From Thermomicrobiales bacterium (GTDB lineage: Bacteria > Chloroflexota > Chloroflexia > Thermomicrobiales > UBA6265), in contig JAUJLY010000108.1 of NCBI GenBank assembly GCA_030447145.1, positions 1 to 8,262 on the forward strand: DNA of 8,262 nt, in the 5' to 3' direction. Below are positions 7,275-8,262 of this stretch, piece by piece. How positions within the stretch are numbered: position 1 is the stretch's first letter; every line of letters starts with the position of its first letter. The notes under the pieces were generated by a model, which was given only the letters and a program-made list of their open reading frames with translations, did not search any database and had not been told where the DNA came from. Both the position numbers and the translations under genes were made by a program.

Positions 7275-7468
7275 GAACCTCCCTACCGCATAGTCAACGA
7301 TCCCGCGACGCTGCCTTGCAGCTCGCGCAGGGAGAGACGTTGCACCCACAGGAACATGTGGGGCACGTACCGTACCTCGACGGTTTCACGGCCTGACATC
7401 CCTTCCCGACCTCACCGCTGATCGCTCCGATCACACGGGACGTTTGTGGTGCCCACGAGGGCATCACA
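7227..7468. other. Cluster of local hairpins, possible structured RNA
   Basis: Six stem-loops lie in 240 bases. (1) 7233-7253, GGTGTCAC/GTGACGCC with one G-U pair, loop CCTCC, extendable by CCA/TGG at the base. (2) 7269-7288, CGGTAGG/CCTACCG, loop AACCTC. (3) 7304-7327, CGCGA and GCTGC pairing with GCAGC and TCGCG, one bulged C, loop CTT. (4) 7337-7368, ACG, TGC and CCCACA pairing with TGTGGG, GCA and CGT, two single-base bulges, loop GGAACA. (5) 7369-7384, ACCGT/ACGGT, loop ACCTCG. (6) 7445-7468, TGTGGTGCCC/GGGCATCACA with one G-U pair, loop ACGA. A smaller one, TGATCG/CGATCA around CTC, lies at 7419-7433. Several loops expose CCTC or CCTCC, complementary to Shine-Dalgarno sequences. This could be a long mRNA leader for the RNHCP gene, a separate regulatory RNA on either strand, or chance in GC-rich DNA. 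It matches no RNA family I know. Confidence 0.35.
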
Positions 7469-7602
7469 TCCAACTCGACGACCCCCCAAGGCACGAAGAT
7501 GCCCGCTGGAAAGAAGACCTCTATGTCGACACAAGCCTTTGTACATGGGTCCGCGATGGCCGCAGCTGCCGCCCACGGACAGAGGAACCCGACCATGACC
7601 AT
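7294..7602 (-). CDS. Doubtful 102-aa ORF, unknown function
   Basis: I do not recognise it. ATG at 7602 has GAGGTGG four to five bases upstream. The first 70 residues look protein-like (DIEVFFPAGIFVPWGVVELD), and GC at codon positions 1/2/3 is about 62/52/71% by hand over 7405-7602. Beyond that the frame turns into a Cys-rich tail (TCPTCSCGCN) and the coding-like phase moves to another minus frame. That second frame encodes a 38-codon ORF at 7283-7399 (ATG at 7399), ending SLTMR. One frameshift near 7404 would join the two into about 106 residues, so this may be a broken gene. A competing plus-strand frame (7444-7692, beginning MWCPRGHH) covers the same DNA. No reading can be chosen from sequence alone. 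Confidence 0.2.
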   Translation of the reverse strand: MVMVGFLCPWAAAAAIADPCTKACVDIEVFFPAGIFVPWGVVELDVMPSWAPQTSRVIGAISGEVGKGCQAVKPSRYGTCPTCSCGCNVSPCASCKAASRDR

Positions 7603-7627
7603 TCCACCTCACACGCGCTGCAGGCGC

Positions 7628-7633
7628 GGAGGG
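7628..7633 (+). promoter_or_regulatory. Shine-Dalgarno site for the RNHCP gene
   Basis: GGAGGG lies seven bases before a TTG at 7641, which favours that codon as the start. A small 5-bp hairpin, CGCGC/GCGCG at 7614-7628, abuts it and shares its first base, so folding could affect access. Confidence 0.5.
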
Positions 7634-7640
7634 TTCATCA

Positions 7641-8159
7641 TTGCATCACACCTCATGCAACGCAGATTGGGAGGCATTCGACGACCTCCTGACTAGTGAC
7701 GATCTCCATGCTGGCGAGCGACGCAGGCGAAGACGGCAAATCTCCGGGAACACCGATGGTCGCCGGAAGCGAAACCGGCTCACCCGTCCTCCTCGGAGCG
7801 ACGTGGACCAGGCGTTCAAATGCGGGCATTGCCGGCAATTCATCGGGGCACCGATCAGTGGCGGGCGGCACCGTAACCATTGCCCGAACTGCCTCTACTC
7901 ACGGCACGTCGACAAGAGCCACCCCGGCGGCCGCCGGAGCGACTGCCATGCGCTGATGCAGCCTGCCGGGTTGCTCGCCCTCAGGAGCGGGGAGCAGGTG
8001 ATCATTCACCGCTGCCTTGGGTGCGACAAGGAAGATCCGAACCGCATCGCTGCAGACGATAATGCGATCCTGCTGATGCGGCTCCAACTGGTTCAGCCGG
8101 CAGGACTCATGCTCGTCCCGACGGATACCGCCGAGCCAACGGAAGAAGAATCCGCGTAA
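7641..8159 (+). CDS. RNHCP-domain zinc-ribbon protein
   Basis: Small, probably cytoplasmic zinc-binding protein of 172 aa from TTG. The RNHCP domain occupies about 58-150: AFKCGHC (C61, C64), RNHCPNCLYSRHVD at 78-91 (C81, C84), SDCHALM with C102, IIHRCLGC at 121-128 (C125, C128) and AADDN at 137-141. The paired CxxC motifs imply one or two zinc sites. The family has no established function that I know of. Residues 1-57 precede the domain and include a strongly basic stretch (GERRRRRRQISG, then GRRKRNRLTRPPR) that could bind nucleic acid. The TTG has a strong GGAGGG seven bases upstream. A GTG at 7803, with GGAG nearby, would give 118 aa, closer to the bare domain, so the N-terminus is not settled. 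An acidic tail (EPTEEESA) ends the protein, and a strong terminator follows directly. Confidence 0.85.
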   Translation: MHHTSCNADWEAFDDLLTSDDLHAGERRRRRRQISGNTDGRRKRNRLTRPPRSDVDQAFKCGHCRQFIGAPISGGRHRNHCPNCLYSRHVDKSHPGGRRSDCHALMQPAGLLALRSGEQVIIHRCLGCDKEDPNRIAADDNAILLMRLQLVQPAGLMLVPTDTAEPTEEESA

Positions 8160-8161
8160 GA

Positions 8162-8196
8162 AAACGGTCCCGACCCGGGCTGGGTCGGGACGGTTT
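8162..8196 (+). terminator. Rho-independent terminator after the RNHCP gene
   Basis: GTCCCGACCC (8167-8176) pairs perfectly with GGGTCGGGAC (8182-8191) around loop GGGCT. Beyond a single G-G mismatch the stem continues as AAAC (8162-8165) with GTTT (8193-8196), which supplies flanking A and T tracts. It begins three bases after the RNHCP stop codon. The T-tract is short, but the A-flanked symmetry would also work for transcripts arriving from the right. Confidence 0.85.
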
Positions 8197-8245
8197 CGCG
8201 TGGCGCATCACGGTCTGATCACACAGCGGAGGAGGGTGCCCGGCC

Positions 8246-8262
8246 ATGCCTAACCGTACCTG
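8246..8262 (+). CDS. Start of a further gene, cut by the window end
   Basis: ATG at 8246 is preceded by a very strong ribosome binding site, GGAGGAGGG at 8228-8236, with nine-base spacing. Only five full codons are visible (MPNRT), so the product cannot be named. It follows the RNHCP terminator by about 50 bases, so it is probably transcribed from its own promoter or by read-through. Confidence 0.6.

Larger units (their letters stand above)
7064..7640. other. 577-bp interval with no recognised gene
   Basis: This lies between the divergent RNase Z-like and RNHCP genes. An AT-richer stretch at 7091-7134 probably carries promoters: a TATAGT (7122-7127) reads rightward and an overlapping TATAAA (7125-7120) reads leftward, both without a well-spaced -35 box. 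Further right are a 44-codon ORF (7140-7274), a doubtful minus-strand ORF (7294-7602) and a run of hairpins (7227-7468). I see no CRISPR repeats, tRNA, or the conserved cores of RNase P RNA, SRP RNA or tmRNA. Hand-counted codon-position GC hints at coding, but in phases that change near 7290 and 7404, so a broken gene is also possible. Confidence 0.6.

Noticed and set aside
7110..7349. Minus-strand ORF of 79 aa
   Set aside because: Antisense to the 44-codon ORF. Its codon-position GC is highest at position 1 rather than 3, so the opposite strand fits better.
7140..7640. Known structured RNA (RNase P RNA, SRP RNA, tmRNA, 6S RNA)
   Set aside because: None of the conserved core sequences of these RNAs is visible on either strand.
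7444..7692. Plus-strand ORF beginning MWCPRGHH with Cys/His pairs that resemble a zinc site
   Set aside because: Very rich in His, Arg and Pro as expected of a spurious frame in GC-rich DNA, poor ribosome binding site, and it runs 52 bases into the RNHCP gene. Not excluded, but not supported enough to list.
1..8262. CRISPR arrays, insertion sequences, tRNA or rRNA genes
   Set aside because: No regularly spaced direct repeats, transposase-like frame, or tRNA/rRNA signature was found anywhere in the window.

Overview
The window is about 8.3 kb of GC-rich bacterial DNA, roughly 60% GC by eye. It carries five confidently recognised full-length genes, one recognisable small zinc-ribbon gene, the first codons of a further gene, and a poorly explained stretch of about 580 bp. 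The likely source is a member of the Chloroflexota, perhaps near Thermomicrobia/Sphaerobacter. This is inferred from the Chlor_Arch_YYY membrane protein with its YYYxG motif, a family known mainly from Chloroflexi and archaea, together with GTG/TTG starts and strong GGAGG-type ribosome binding sites. No gene was matched to a database, so the taxonomy is inference.

Layout. Positions 24-659 (+) encode a NarL/FixJ-type response regulator. After a 262-bp spacer with a candidate promoter/operator comes a large polytopic Chlor_Arch_YYY (DUF2298) membrane protein at 922-3276 (+). A GH29 alpha-L-fucosidase at 3440-4696 (-) converges on it. A 238-bp divergent spacer holding a perfect 12-nt palindrome separates the fucosidase from an LCP (LytR-CpsA-Psr) cell-envelope transferase at 4935-6155 (+). 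The LCP gene contains a perfect 12-bp inverted repeat and overlaps, tail to tail by 97 bp, an RNase Z-like metallo-beta-lactamase gene at 6059-7063 (-). Positions 7064-7640 have no recognisable gene. They hold a possible 44-codon ORF, a doubtful minus-strand ORF and a dense run of hairpins, several with CCTC(C) in the loop. An RNHCP-domain protein follows at 7641-8159 (+), then a strong terminator and the first codons of another gene at 8246.

Functional picture. Two genes act at the cell envelope: the LCP protein probably attaches an undecaprenyl-linked polymer, and the YYY membrane protein resembles GT-C-type lipid-linked-sugar enzymes. The fucosidase looks cytoplasmic and would handle imported or recycled fucosides. 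RNase Z would act in tRNA 3'-end maturation. Gene orientations change repeatedly, so most genes are probably separate transcription units. The least explained part is the hairpin-rich interval at 7227-7468.
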